A stretch of 64,000 nt of DNA from Chrysoporthe austroafricana (Eukaryota > Ascomycota > Sordariomycetes > Diaporthales > Cryphonectriaceae): the NCBI GenBank assembly GCA_001051155.2, contig JYIP02000014.1:405182-469181 (forward strand). The letters are read 5' to 3'. The translations under genes were made by a program, and so were the position numbers. Shown in pieces: positions 44,092-55,959 of the stretch. The notes under the pieces were generated by a model. The model was not told where the DNA came from and did no database searches. It was given only the letters and a program-made list of their open reading frames with translations. How positions within the stretch are numbered: position 1 is the stretch's first letter; every line of letters begins with the position of its first letter.

Positions 44092-45605
44092 GGTGGTTCG
44101 GCGGTCGGTCGGGTGGTCACGACCCACGACGACGACGAGACCACGTTCCCCAGCCGACGGGCGATGGATGTCGAGGATGTTCCTGGAGTTCCGATGGCAA
44201 ATCACGACATGAGAAGCGGATCGGCCGCAGAGGCTGGACACCTGGACCGATCATCTTTGGGGGCAGATGAGCTCGACGCGGCTGATGGCCTAGGGGGGAG
44301 GACGGGTCATCGCAAGGTGACCTAACAGCGCCGAAGTGCACGGTCGCCCTGATTATACCCCGTGTGTGTGTGTATGTCTATGTGAAAGGGAACGGGACAT
44401 CCATCAGAAGGGCCAGAGCTGGGACCGGAGGAAGCACGTCTAGCAGAGACACCGCCAGAATTGGCAAGTTTCGGGACACACTCCGAACGCCAACGAGGGA
44501 GCTGGATGCTCAGGGCCATCCAGGTATTCCACCGGGACCCACGACGGCCGACGGGCGGCCGTGAGCTGTCTGATGGAAATGACCAGACAGAGGTGGAGGA
44601 AGTGAGCGGAGTGAGCAGTAGCAGGCAGCCCGATGTACCTAATGAGAAGGCGGAGGCCCTCAGGCTCGGGTCTGGCCGTACATAGCCCAAGGGGGGGAAA
44701 GAAAAAAAAAATAGAGCAGAACGTCATGCCTACCGTCTCGTTTGTCTCGTTCAACTTTCAGGGTCGTGTACGTGTGTATCCTTGGTGATGTCGATCTGCG
44801 ACATTTCCTGGGCCCCCGTCGGAGTGAGCTGGACGCAGGGCGAGGTGGAGACTGGGCTCCTCCCCCTGCCCCTGAGGCTGAGGTAAGTGATCGCCAATAC
44901 ACTCCCGGTTCGGTCATAACCATCACGCACGTGGAACTCAAGCATGTAGACCAAAGGGGGAGGGAGAGCGTGGTTTGCCAGGGTTGAATGTAGCGCCCTC
45001 GCGAGGGAGGGGCGCGTTGATGCCATGTCTTCTGGTATCATTAAAAGTACTAATTTTTGGTGGCACGGAGGTGTGTGCTCTTCTAATCCCCTTTGTCCTT
45101 TCCGTGGACTGACGCCGCCAACCAACCCAGCCCAGCCCAGTCCGGCCCGGCCTAGCCTAGGCCTCCCAGCCATGAATGAACCCCCCCTCCTTTTGCCCAG
45201 AATGGCCTTTTTCGTTTTGTGTGTCCACCCCATCCGTCCAGGCCAGCCGGTACGTCTTCCGTCGGTATCTGAAATGCTGTCGACGGCTGCTCGTGATAGT
45301 TTCTGAGGAACCCTTCTGGCTGGATTGCTCCGCCAGCCGCTCGGTTCAGGTGCTCCTGTGACCTTGTCCCAAGCCTCGGCGCTTGTGGACACGAGGCCAC
45401 AGGTTGGCGGCATGTTCATCGTAAAGGTCCAGAACGCCTAAAATGAGAAGGTCCAATGGACCTGTTTATTGGTGTGGCCAAAAAGTGGTGAAGGCCGGGG
45501 TCTGATGCTTCCTGCTCGCAGCCGCATTGGTAGGATTAAAAGTATAGATTTCAAAAGAGGTGTGTGAAGTTGTTAGGTTTTGAGGTAGGTCTCGTGAGGA
45601 AACCC
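44092..45605. other. Intergenic, no supported gene
   Basis: GC-rich with a (TGTG)n tract near 44360. A 222-codon minus-strand frame at 44751-45419 has no domain or codon pattern typical of the neighbouring genes. Confidence 0.45.
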
Positions 45606-47828
45606 TCATGAGACGCTCGGGATGTTCAGTGAGATCTTCTTGTTGGACTCTAAAGACCTCGGTGTAAGTGACTGCGACGAAAGTCGATTGCTGTCGGTGG
45701 GTGGTGGTGTCCGTGGCGGCGCAGGAACAGCCTTAACCTCCTCTTCATCGTCGCTCTGCAGTGCCTCGACAATTTCGACAGGTGGCTTGTCATCCGCAAT
45801 ATCCTGCTCCGTCTCTCCTATATCGGGGACAGCGGTCGATGAGGCGTCAGGCGTCACTTCTTCCGACGGCGTCGCGAATTCCTCCGGGCTGTCCTCGTCT
45901 GGGCTGACTTCGGCCGCTTGGTCTTGTTCTTCACCCTCGCCAGTGTTTCCATCATCAACCGACTCGGCTATGATCTCAGGCGGAGGCACAGCTTCGTCCC
46001 GACTCGGGCGGGGACTCTTCTCCACAACGCTGTGGGAGTGCCCGTGGAAACCCTGCATGATGGGACGGACGCCGCCACCAATGCGAGTCCAGAACATGTT
46101 CTCACGGAGCCTCACGCTCTCCTCCCACGCAGCCTTCTCGGAGTCCTCGTCATCCGTCCTCCAGTGACCATCCTTGACGATGCGCAGGAAGCCGAGGAAG
46201 TCACAGGTGGCACGTACGCGGTTGAGGCAGTATCTGCAGAGAGGGTAGCGTTGCGAAGAGCTGTTTTCGCTGGTTCGGAATCGGTACCGCCGTAGGTATT
46301 GGTCGTCCTTACGACTCTCACCACAAAGCGAGCACGGGTAGAACTGCGGTTTTGAGAGCATGGCGTAGGTTCCTGTTGTCGGTACGGGCTCCACGACCAG
46401 GGAGCCATCGGACATGGCCGCGATGACTGAGCGGCGGGCCAGCCAAGACAGGCCCGGGGCAATATCCAGCCGCAGCGTTGGCTCGATGTCCTCCACCAGC
46501 ACCCGCTTGTAGAATTTCGTCTCCTTCAGTGGTGGTATCGGCAGCAGCGGTGCAGCACTGTGGGTCGAGGCCGGGGTGTTCGGGGTCTGGGGCGAGAAGG
46601 TGGAGGAGGCTGCCGGCGATCCAGCCGAGGACAACGAGGCCGTAGAGGCACTCGAGGGGATGCCTACGGAGGCCGCACTAGCGCTTGATCCAATCAGGCT
46701 GAGCCCAAGGCCCGTGTGGGTCCCCGAGGGCGGGCGGCTGGCGACTCTCCTCGAGGTCTCGCAGAGGTTCGCGAAATCTTGATAAGCATTGATATCGGTG
46801 CGCAGGACGGGGTGCAGGAGATGGGTGAAACTTGTCGGGTAGGAGGGCGCAACCAGGTCGGACAGCCCCGACTGCGAACCGATTTCTGAGGTGGGCGTAT
46901 CGTCCTCCCGTGCGTCGAACTTGCTGTAGCCCGGCGAGGACGGGGTCGTGGTGGCGGTCTGGTCGTCTCGGTCGGCGTTCATCTGCTCCATGACGCGCTT
47001 CAGCTCGATGAGCTGCTCCTGCTGTGACTTGAGGAGGCCCTCGGTGTCGGCCAGCTGGGCCTTGAGCAGGTCGTTCTTGCGCTGTACAACCTCCTGCTCC
47101 TTGCGTGCCTCCTCCTTGGCCGAGATGACCATGTTGTTTGCCTCCTCGAACAGCTCGGTCGTCAGGTTCTCCAGCTCCTGCTCGATCCTCTTCTTCTCCT
47201 GCTCGGCCTCGGTGCGCAGTCTCTTCTCCTCCGCGATCCTGGACAACAGGTTAGTCTTCTCAGCCTCAACCGACTTTCGCCGAATCCAGATGTCTCCAAC
47301 CAACATTTCTCTCTGCTTGTCGAGCTGGAGCTCCATGGCCCTGATCTGCTCCCTGGCCTTCTCGAGCTCGGCCCGCGCCTCGGACAGGCTGTCGTCGAGG
47401 GTGGTCTGGTGGTTGATAGCCTGGACCAGCTTGGCGCTCAGGGTGGCGACCTCATCACTGAGCTCGGGGTGCTGCCGGGGAGTCGAGGCGCCGTCGACGT
47501 TCGAAGGTGTCATGGCCCTGCCGCGCGGGTCGGGTATCGTGGTCATGTCGAGATCGTCCTGGGAGATACCGCTGAAGGCTCGGTCTTGCGCTGCGAGCGA
47601 AGGCACATCAGGGGCCATGCTCGAGCCCTGGGTGTTGGACCTCGGCTTGACGGCGGGGGCAGAGAGGGACCTAAGGGGAGGGCCGGTCGCGGTCGATTGG
47701 GAGCGGAGTCGGCTCAGCTGCTGTGAGGCCGGAGCCGGGCTCGGGCTAGAGCCATGATGGTATTGCGACCATCCTGCGGCCACGCTCATGAAGCTGCGCC
47801 ACCCGGAGTTAGCTGTCTGTACCCCCAT
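45606..47828 (-). CDS. SEC2: Sec2-type Rab guanine nucleotide exchange factor
   Basis: A single long exon; from the ATG at 47828 it gives 740 residues. After a Ser/Pro-rich leader comes the Sec2 coiled coil (about residues 120-270, LSDEVATLSAKLVQ through ELFEEANNMVISAKEEARK), the segment that opens Sec4/Rab8 for nucleotide exchange. A Rabin/GRAB-like C-terminal half follows: FYKRVLVEDIEPTLRLDIAPGLSWL, a CSLCG...CRYCLNRVRATCDF Cys-rich element and ENMFWTRIGGG. The acidic tail (VSPDEDSPEEFATPSEE) is probably phosphorylated. The protein acts on secretory vesicles at hyphal tips. The frame is open to an ATG at 48104 (Pro-rich, likely 5' UTR), and an intron acceptor-like site at 47800 makes MSVAAGW (47789) another possible start. 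Confidence 0.88.
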   Translation of the reverse strand: MGVQTANSGWRSFMSVAAGWSQYHHGSSPSPAPASQQLSRLRSQSTATGPPLRSLSAPAVKPRSNTQGSSMAPDVPSLAAQDRAFSGISQDDLDMTTIPDPRGRAMTPSNVDGASTPRQHPELSDEVATLSAKLVQAINHQTTLDDSLSEARAELEKAREQIRAMELQLDKQREMLVGDIWIRRKSVEAEKTNLLSRIAEEKRLRTEAEQEKKRIEQELENLTTELFEEANNMVISAKEEARKEQEVVQRKNDLLKAQLADTEGLLKSQQEQLIELKRVMEQMNADRDDQTATTTPSSPGYSKFDAREDDTPTSEIGSQSGLSDLVAPSYPTSFTHLLHPVLRTDINAYQDFANLCETSRRVASRPPSGTHTGLGLSLIGSSASAASVGIPSSASTASLSSAGSPAASSTFSPQTPNTPASTHSAAPLLPIPPLKETKFYKRVLVEDIEPTLRLDIAPGLSWLARRSVIAAMSDGSLVVEPVPTTGTYAMLSKPQFYPCSLCGESRKDDQYLRRYRFRTSENSSSQRYPLCRYCLNRVRATCDFLGFLRIVKDGHWRTDDEDSEKAAWEESVRLRENMFWTRIGGGVRPIMQGFHGHSHSVVEKSPRPSRDEAVPPPEIIAESVDDGNTGEGEEQDQAAEVSPDEDSPEEFATPSEEVTPDASSTAVPDIGETEQDIADDKPPVEIVEALQSDDEEEVKAVPAPPRTPPPTDSNRLSSQSLTPRSLESNKKISLNIPSVS

Positions 47829-50800
47829 ATGAGGCCGCGGTCTGTGTGGGGGCCTGTGCCGGACGTAGGAGGGCGACGAGGGCGACTCGTGAAGAGACTG
47901 TGGTGTCCAGCTAAGAGGAAGGGGCCCAGGTGAATCGAGAGCTAGCGTGATGCGAGAATGTGTATGTTTGTACTCAAACGCGAGGAATGTGAATCGCTGG
48001 AAACGGCGGGACAGGGAATGGAAGCTAGGGTCTCTCGCGGGAACGACATGACCAGACGGGATGGGATGGGATGGAAACGCCGGCAGGGGCACATGGCCAG
48101 GCATGCATCACCCGACGGGAAGGACGGGAGGGGGGACGTACGAATCCAGCTTGTCCAAGCAGGGCAGAACCAGAACAGGCTGGTCCTGCAGGGCGGGAGA
48201 AACAATTAGGGTCTCGAGGGGTGGTAGTCTAAGTCGTTTGATAGCCTAAACCGTCTGATGCGCGAGGAAGGAGACAGGGGCGGGCAAGTCGTGGTAGGCG
48301 ACGAGTTTAAGGCCGATCGGCAGCGGGGACCGCGACAGGGAGAGGCAGAGACAGAGACAGGCGGCCCAGATGTCTCGTCTCTCGAGGGAGGTCAGCGGCC
48401 GAAGAGGGCAGGAGGACTGCTGAGAGCGGCTTCGCGGTAAGCCGTGTGTGGATGCGTGCGTGGGGGAGAGGTCGGGATGGCGTCTCGCGTTCGGAAGAGG
48501 TCCAGCGCAGCCCCGTCTTCTCTCTCTCTCTCGTTCGGCGGAGGTCCTCGCTTGACAGATGAGGCGAGGCCGTCCGAGACGCCTCGCTGCCCAGGGGAGA
48601 TGGCCGGTCAAGGACACCTGATTAACATTACTGTGTGTGGTACGGGGGACGAGCTATTTGGGGGACCGGATCGTAGGAAGCCGCGGCGAGAGAGGTGGGA
48701 AAGGGGGCGGGAGGGGGTCGATATAAGCTCGTGTGTCGCCGACGAGGGGGTTAAAAACGTAGAAAAGGGAACGGACGGGAAAGAGAACCTAAACGAAGAT
48801 GGACGGTGATGACGAAGACGGGAAGAGAAGGTCAAGTAAGTAAGCCAGCCGGGCCAGGTGAGGAGAAAAAGGGACCAAGGTCCAGGTCGGTATGTGGTTT
48901 GGCTGGCGTGCCCGGGGTCTGCTATGGCACTGGGGGGGTTCGCAATCTGAGGCGAGGGAGCGTGCAGGCCTGCAGGCGTGCCAGGGTGGAGAGTCGAGAT
49001 TGAAGAGGAGGCGAGAGGTGCGCGAGGGGGCCGAGGAGGGGACAGGGCGGCGGCCAGAAGCAGACTAGGCGCCCAGAGGGCCTGGATACTGTCCCCTACT
49101 GTGTACTGTACTCCGTACGGCGCGCGGCGGCAGCAGACAAGTCGCGCAGACTGCAGGCCCTAACAAGGTACGATCGCGTGCCGGCGGAGATGCATACTAC
49201 GGTACCGCAGTATCCTGCACCCAGCAGGTATCACAGTACCTGGGCGGCCAGGGAGCCTGCACAGCATCCACTGGCGGGATCTCAGATAGCGCTGCGCGCA
49301 GGGCCTGTGGACGGCCCTGCAGGGGCCACCCAGACGACCCCCCCCAGCGCCCCCAGAGGGCCCGTCCAGGGTCACGTCCAGGCCCCCTGTCTGCTGGCGC
49401 CGCACCGCACGACACGATTGGCCCGCGGGCCGCTGGGCAGGCCTGCTGACCTAACTGCAGCCCAGCAAGCTCGCAGGCGTGGCAGGCCATTGAGGCTCGG
49501 TTTCGCCTCACCAAGGCCCCCGAGGCCCCCAGGCCCGCCCGCTGGCAACCAAGTACGTAGTGCACTACGTACGGGGCACGGCTTGGGGGCAGCCAGCAGC
49601 GAACCGATTGTCGGCCAGTCAGGCCACCGCCGCTGTGGCAGGTGTGACTTGTCCAGGTCGACAATTGTCCACTGCCCAGTCCTGTGCCAGCCAGCTGCTG
49701 GGATGCCCAGGTGCGCACACGTAAAGGTCAGGCGAGGTCAGGCGGTTCTGGCGGCTCGGTGAGCACAGCCGCCAGGTCACGATCCATGTGTCCATATAGC
49801 CATGTGCCCCCAGACAAGGCAGACGTCACCCCCCAAAGGTGGCTCCTTGGTGTCTCACTCATGTTCCTTGGAAGGCCCCCCGGGCAAGGAAGCATGCTGG
49901 ACAACCCACGCGGCGAGGAGCACGGACTACTTCGACCAAGAACTGACACTCCTACGCTAGTCTGCTCTGCGCCGATGGCCCGCCCAGGCTGGACCAGCAT
50001 CCTCGCCATCTCTCTCCATCTCTCCCCCTCTCGCGCGCTCTCTTTATCTCCTAGTAGGCACCTATGCCGGTACGGGTATCAGTAAGCGGATCCTGCTGAG
50101 CCGGGGACCCGGCTGCAGAGATTGCGTGCGTGGGAGAGCAGGCAGAGACCAGATGCTGTGCATCCTGCAGCCACTTCCAAGCGATCCACCAACCGCTCAG
50201 TCAGTACTGCTGCTATGTGCGGACTACAGCACCGAACCTTGCTAGGATTCAACCTACTTAGCGACCCAGGCTGGCCTGCTCGTATCATCTCGACTCGGCG
50301 TCCTTTCTCCGACCACGTGCACCATTGTCACCATCACCATCATCAGCAAATACCAACACTGCCCCGTGCGTGGCTGGGCCTCGAGAGCCACCGTCGAATC
50401 CTCGACGCTCATCTGCGGAGATTACGCGCAGCAACTGGGCGGTCGCCAGTCGGCCGACCTCCAGCCGAGGCCAGGACTTGCGTGTACGGAGTAGAGTAGG
50501 TAGGGGTCCGTAGTTACGCGTGCAACATTCCCCGCCGGAGGAAAAAAGCGCCATGCGCCTCGTGCCGCGTGGGCCGAGAGCGAGTCCAGACACTTTGTCT
50601 CTTGTCTGCAGGCTAGTAACTTAGTATGAGCCAGAGCCCGAGCCAGCGGCCGACGATCCACGGTTATCCCGAGGCTCGCCTCGAGAAGATCTTCCTGCGA
50701 CTCGGGTTGCTTCCGCCGCCCGGGAGCGGGAGCTGGAGACCAGCTCATCTTATCAGCCCGTCCCCCCCGTCGCTCCGCAGATCCGTGTGCCTTTTTCTGT

Positions 50801-52143
50801 ACGCCAGGGTATGGACCTCCGTGGCACTGCCCGCTCCCAGCAATTTTATCTACTCGCAAGCCTAATCATGGGGTGATCTCTAGCGAGAGAGAGAGAGAAA
50901 GAGAGGGGGGCTCATCCAGCCCTCGCCGCCGCCAGATTATTACAGCGACAGGAATGCCGACACTCATCCCGCTGCAGGTCCTTTTTCGGCCGGGGTTGGC
51001 TTTTTATCGGCTGGTCTCGGAATCCCCCCCAGAAAGAAGCAGTGGGTCTCGCCCCAGGCACAGGGACCAGCACCGCCATATCGCGCATTCGCCATCTACG
51101 GACGTACTTAGTCACTTCTCCCCCTCAGCCCCAGGCCCAGGCCCAGGCCTAACCATCCGAAATGCCCCAACAGCGTGGCAACGAATGTTGCCTTGCCATA
51201 GTACATGTTATAACTCGATCCCGCCAATTCAGCTGCTACAGTACGTTGCATGCAAAGGGTGGCACGGTGTGCTGGGATCTCCCGTGAAGGCTTTGAGCCG
51301 CAGTCGGCCAGGTCCAACAAGGCACCGACCACTCGATGATGGAAGCCGAGTTTCTGGTTGGGATAATACCTATATAGGATTGTCAATGAGAAAATCAAGC
51401 ACATACGACCATAGGTAGTGGAAAACTTGGGATCCCGTCTGCTCTCCCCTAAATAAGCCACTAACCGCCGGATTAGTAGTTAAGTGGGTGACCATGCTAG
51501 GTGGGTGGCCGCAATGCAGCACGCATTTACTCCGTCCACCTGCAGTGCATGGCCTCGGATAAAGTTGTGACGGACGCCAGATGCTACCATACAGTAATTT
51601 GGATGAATCCTGCGCCTGAGTCCGACGTGGGACCAGCACCGCAGGCCCCCTCCCAGGATTTCAGCATACTGCCACACCAAACACCAAAAGCACGTCATCA
51701 GGTCTCTCCTGTGAGCCTAGGGAACAACTGTGTCGTGCCACAGTATCTGCTCCTGGGTCTGCACAGCCTGGTCACCTCGTATCCGCTTTCGGGCGGTGCT
51801 CAGTAATTACCCATGTCTTGGGCGTACCTGCAGGAGAACTCGTGCACGAGCCGCACTCTGGCCCTCGCGTGATCCAGGCGTCCGGCGCAGACCATTCCGC
51901 CCCCCCGCGGTCCAGAACGCCGCGCTGCATCCTCGACACTACAGTACGGCGCGTCACGACGAGATCATCCTGACGCCGCCGAGGTCTAGCCCCCCGCGCC
52001 AGGTGCGCAGGACCACACGCACTGACGAGTCCTGCTGGGGGTCACGACGTCGGCCGGCCGCCTGCGCCGGAACTTTGCGCTCCGCCTGAAACACCATGCG
52101 TGGACCGGGCGTGGGGCACGGGCTTGCTTGGGTGCGCCTGTAC
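47829..52143. other. Gene-poor GC-rich region
   Basis: After the SEC2 leader there is no recognisable coding exon for over 4 kb. Contents: CT/GA microsatellites (48520-48536; 50882-50908), a perfect 20-bp palindrome at 49553-49572, several GTAC-rich motifs, and a CCCAGG tandem at about 51131-51150. Frames on both strands are low-complexity. Confidence 0.45.
49553..49572. repeat. Perfect 20-bp palindrome
   Basis: GTACGTAGTGCACTACGTAC reads the same on both strands, centred on TGCA. Confidence 0.95.
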
Positions 52144-52617
52144 TTAGCACACGGTTGTTATCCCCCAATCCCGGGAGACACGTGGTCTGGGGTGGCCATC
52201 AGCTTGTGCACCGGCTCTTTTCCGGCCGAGCCATATGCAATGGCTGAAGGTGTTGTGTCTCTCTCGTCTCGTGTACCTCCTGCATCGCACGTGGAAGCTT
52301 AATACGCAAGTAGTCGCTTTGAGGGGGTATTTTTGGTCGAGAACGCTAGACAGAGCACTGATGTCTGCGATGTCTACCTCCACAATGAAATTTACAAGCC
52401 CCTTGAGCGGGATATCGATGTGGTGCTGCTCTAAATGCGTGGACAGGCGACTCTTCTTCGCCCTGTCATTTTCTTGGAGGCAAGGATGGAGGAAGTCCCG
52501 CCACAGAACTCGAGCGGCGGCGGCTTCGGTGACGAGGCAGTAGCTTTGTCTATCAAAATTATCACCAACCCACTCATTTATAGCACAGCACCCTCCCTTA
52601 TTAAAGGCCCTTGAAAT
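52144..52617 (-). pseudogene. Startless coding relic or terminal exon
   Basis: A 157-codon open stretch ending at 52144-52146 without an ATG. It reads as ordinary protein (NEWVGDNFDRQSYCLVTEAA, then VLWRDFLHPCLQENDRAKKS, then LVNFIVEVDIADISALSSVL), unlike the low-complexity frames around it. It begins right after a TAG that could serve as an intron acceptor. No upstream exon is evident at 52618-53000, which is AT-rich, so it is either the 3' exon of a gene with a distant 5' part or a degraded copy. Family not recognised. Confidence 0.35.
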
Positions 52618-55600
52618 CTATCAATTCTGCTGCCCCTTCTCTGGCTTCTGGCAAGCATGTTCTCTCGTCGAGTCTCTGCCGGCAGACCTGTTGAAATGAT
52701 TGGACTGCAACACCCGAGCACCCCAAAATGGTAGCCCATGAGGCCGTTTTGCTTCGCAGTGTAGGTCATGTTTCTGTATTACAACGTGAAGGATCGTCAC
52801 GAGGTACCAGGCAAGACCGCTTCTGGGCCTGGTGGTCTGGGGCGACCTTGCAATGCATCTGGTCTCGAGGGACAGCAGGTGCGATATAGGAGTGCCGATA
52901 TAATTCCCTAATTCGTTGCTCTAGCCTACGTAGGTATGTTTGTCGTTTCTTGACCGTTGTCAATATGGTATAATAGATGCGTGTTAATATAGCATTGTAT
53001 AATTCGGAACGCCATTTAAGGTTTCTATAGCCTAATTATAGACATAATATTAAGAGAGATCTAATTATGAGTTGCTTAAAATAATATATGTGGCTTGACT
53101 CATTCGACAACAGCTCAATACCCGGTAGGCTCTGGCTTCTCAATGCATACACGGATGCATGCCGAGAGTCATGCAATCACAGCGGGCATTACCACTTCAG
53201 CCGTCTCAGCCTCGCGGATCCATGGCGATCTCATCTCGTCTCATCCTAAATCTGGACAGCCGCTACCGGGTAAGCGAACCATTCGGGGATACCGTAGCGA
53301 GCTCAATGTCGTTCTGCAACTCGTCACGACGTTTTCTGTGTTTATTTTGGATCACTTCTGCCCCGGCGGAAACGGCGGCTCCGACATGACCCTAAATGGT
53401 TTTTTGTGCTGCGCTCGGGCGAGGCTGGTGATAGGGGGCTTAAACGGTGGGTGACTGCCTCTATCATTTTCGTTGGTCCCGTTGCTTTGCGACGGGTCTC
53501 TACTGCTGCAGCCGTAATTTCAATGGCTTCACATACGGTTGTGGTGAATCCCGAGCAGACAAGCAGTGCGAAGAAAAAAACTGAAGTTCGTTGCCTCTTT
53601 TCCACTTCCCTACCCGTCACCATTCATTTCCGCTTCGTCGGTATAGTTCACAACTATCAACGGGCTACCTAGGTCCCAGTCGTATTCAAGGTCCGATTTG
53701 TTCTTGAGACATCGGCGAAAGATGCACCCGGACTCGTTCGGGTCAAGATGGATGTCAAAAGACACACTTCTCGTCGGAGGATCAAGAGACCGGTGTCTAC
53801 AACGGAAGTAGGCGTGGAGTGGTCTGATGAATCCAGGAACTAAGTAAAAATTGCAATTGGGACCAGTGTAAAGGATCATTCACGCAGTCCTACCCAGACA
53901 GAACTTGGGATATAACGAAAAAATGTTTATTAAGTAAGGTAATTCGTAAGACTTTCCGCGGATGCTCTATCTACGTAGGTACCTAGGTAGTGCTAAGTAG
54001 CTATGGGTACCTGTTTTGAGGTTCTAATTTAAGATAACACAATTTACAAAACTCGATACGATGGTATCCGAGATATTATAGCCAATAGTTTGCAATAAGC
54101 GTCGCTGGGTCCTCAAAGTCATAGAAGTACCCAATGGGTTTAGACGAAGAGAAACAGAAGCAAAGGTATAGTTACTTCCTAGTTCTAACATAATATAATA
54201 GCTCCAGTCACACATTCTATAAGTTTTCAGCAGCTATAATTGCATGTAGATATTAACTGAATATTTAGATGCACGAAATACAATGGTAAACAGCCATCAC
54301 CCGCACATCATGAATATTTGCGGTCCCCAGGACTATATCCTCCGCCTATGGATGTAATATCACGAACAAAGCTCTGTAATAGCCATTGAAAAAAATAGTC
54401 AACCGAACCAACGAGGTGCTGCAACCAGGTCACGACACCTGACGTCTAATCCAGCTCAAGGCACAAGTTACTGCCACACCCCACGAGCAACCCCCCTCCC
54501 CCAAAGCCATCACGCGTAGTCTCAGAACTTGACAGCACGACGCAGGGTGACATAGTCTCCTCGGGGTTCGGCATCAAGTGCAACGCAGAAACACGGCTCA
54601 GAGACGTTGGTCCATCCTCGCGCCTCGGAGCACGCCGGCTCCACCTCACGGACCAACATCACCCGGGAGCGCAAGCGATATTGCGTTTTATATATATTCA
54701 CATATCCACTCACGCGTAGCCTCTGCGGTTCAGCTGTTCGTCAAGCGCCCCGAGTACCGGCCTTGTGAGGTCTACGTTCGGATCCCTCCTAGCCCGTGTC
54801 GATTCACCGTTCGGATGCGTCCTTCTGCGCGCACTTGGAGGTTTCCGCGTGCTGATTGCGGACGACGGTTAGGTCGCTGGGATGATACCGTACGCGTCGA
54901 AGGAGGGCCTCTATTATAATGCTGGAAAACGTAGGTTTCCCGAGGAGACATTAGCTAAGTTACTTGCGTGAATATTAATATCCATCCCCTCGGGAGTTGT
55001 AAGGTCTTCTATAATAGAAGATTTCTAACAAACCAAAGCTTCGGTGGCAGGAACAGGACCTCCCCGTAAATCTTATGGTCGAAACCTAGCGAAAGATTTT
55101 CGCCTCTACTTAGATGTTTACCCGTGCTCCTTGATGATCCTTCCTAGTGCCTTTTCCCTCAGTCTAAGCGAGTTGAGAGGTTGGATGGGAAAAGGGAGTG
55201 CTCTAGGAGGGAGGAGAGAATACGTTGTATCTGACAGAGCTCTTGCCTCTGAGCGCTCTACAGGCAAGCAATTGGTGTATATTTATATTCGAATACGGTC
55301 TTAGCACTCTATGCACTTCGTTCTGCACGCGAGAACATACGAGGAGCCTGTAGTCATGCATACTTCCGTCCTGAGTCGGCAGATCTTGTCTGAAAATCAC
55401 ATCTGATGCCGCCCAACCACAGGCAGGGTCAGCTTCTTCATCACGCTAATACGGACAACACAGCTAGAGCATCACTGAGGGTGGACCGCCCGACAGCCCG
55501 AGGTGCTGAGTGGACGGTTGAGACCAGCCTGGTCGTTTCCATATCTTTACGTGTACTGCTGATACAGAAAATACCAAGCGCCTATCTGTAATTCGATACG

Positions 55601-55959
55601 CCACGCATCCCGTTGAGACTTTTCTTCTTCCTCCCAAGCGTCTGTCTATCGTTCTGCCTGAAGCGGGGAGGAAACAAAAGAAAGAGAGAGAGAGAGAAAG
55701 AAAAGATTAAAGTGACAAACGCCACCCGCCCGATGAGAGCCCTGTCCGTCTCGATATGTCGTATTCGCGTGAGAATTATAGTGATTAAAAAAATTGCCGC
55801 CGTTCGCCATCGCCCGGTGTGCCGATCAGTCTGTATGACGGTTATTGTGGCCGTCGACCCCGATCTCAGGCAGTGTCGTCCGGCCTATCTCATCTCTTCC
55901 CCGTGAGGTTGTCCCGCGGGCACATCCGCGGGATGGGGGGCTCGAGGCAGGGGAGCGTA
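52618..55959. other. AT-rich, gene-poor region
   Basis: Strongly AT-rich at 52950-53100 and 53900-54420, with GGTACCTAGGTA-like motifs near 53978. A minus-strand ATG frame at 53610-53879 (SFDIHLDPNESGCIFRRCL) looks weakly protein-like but has no supported continuation. The composition suggests decayed repeats. Confidence 0.45.

Noticed and set aside
44751..45419. 222-codon minus-strand frame
   Set aside because: ATG-started, but no conserved-looking segment, repetitive Gly/Arg/Leu stretches and no neighbouring exon.
46948..47757. 269-codon plus-strand Ser-rich frame
   Set aside because: Ser/Leu-rich reverse of the SEC2 coiled coil.
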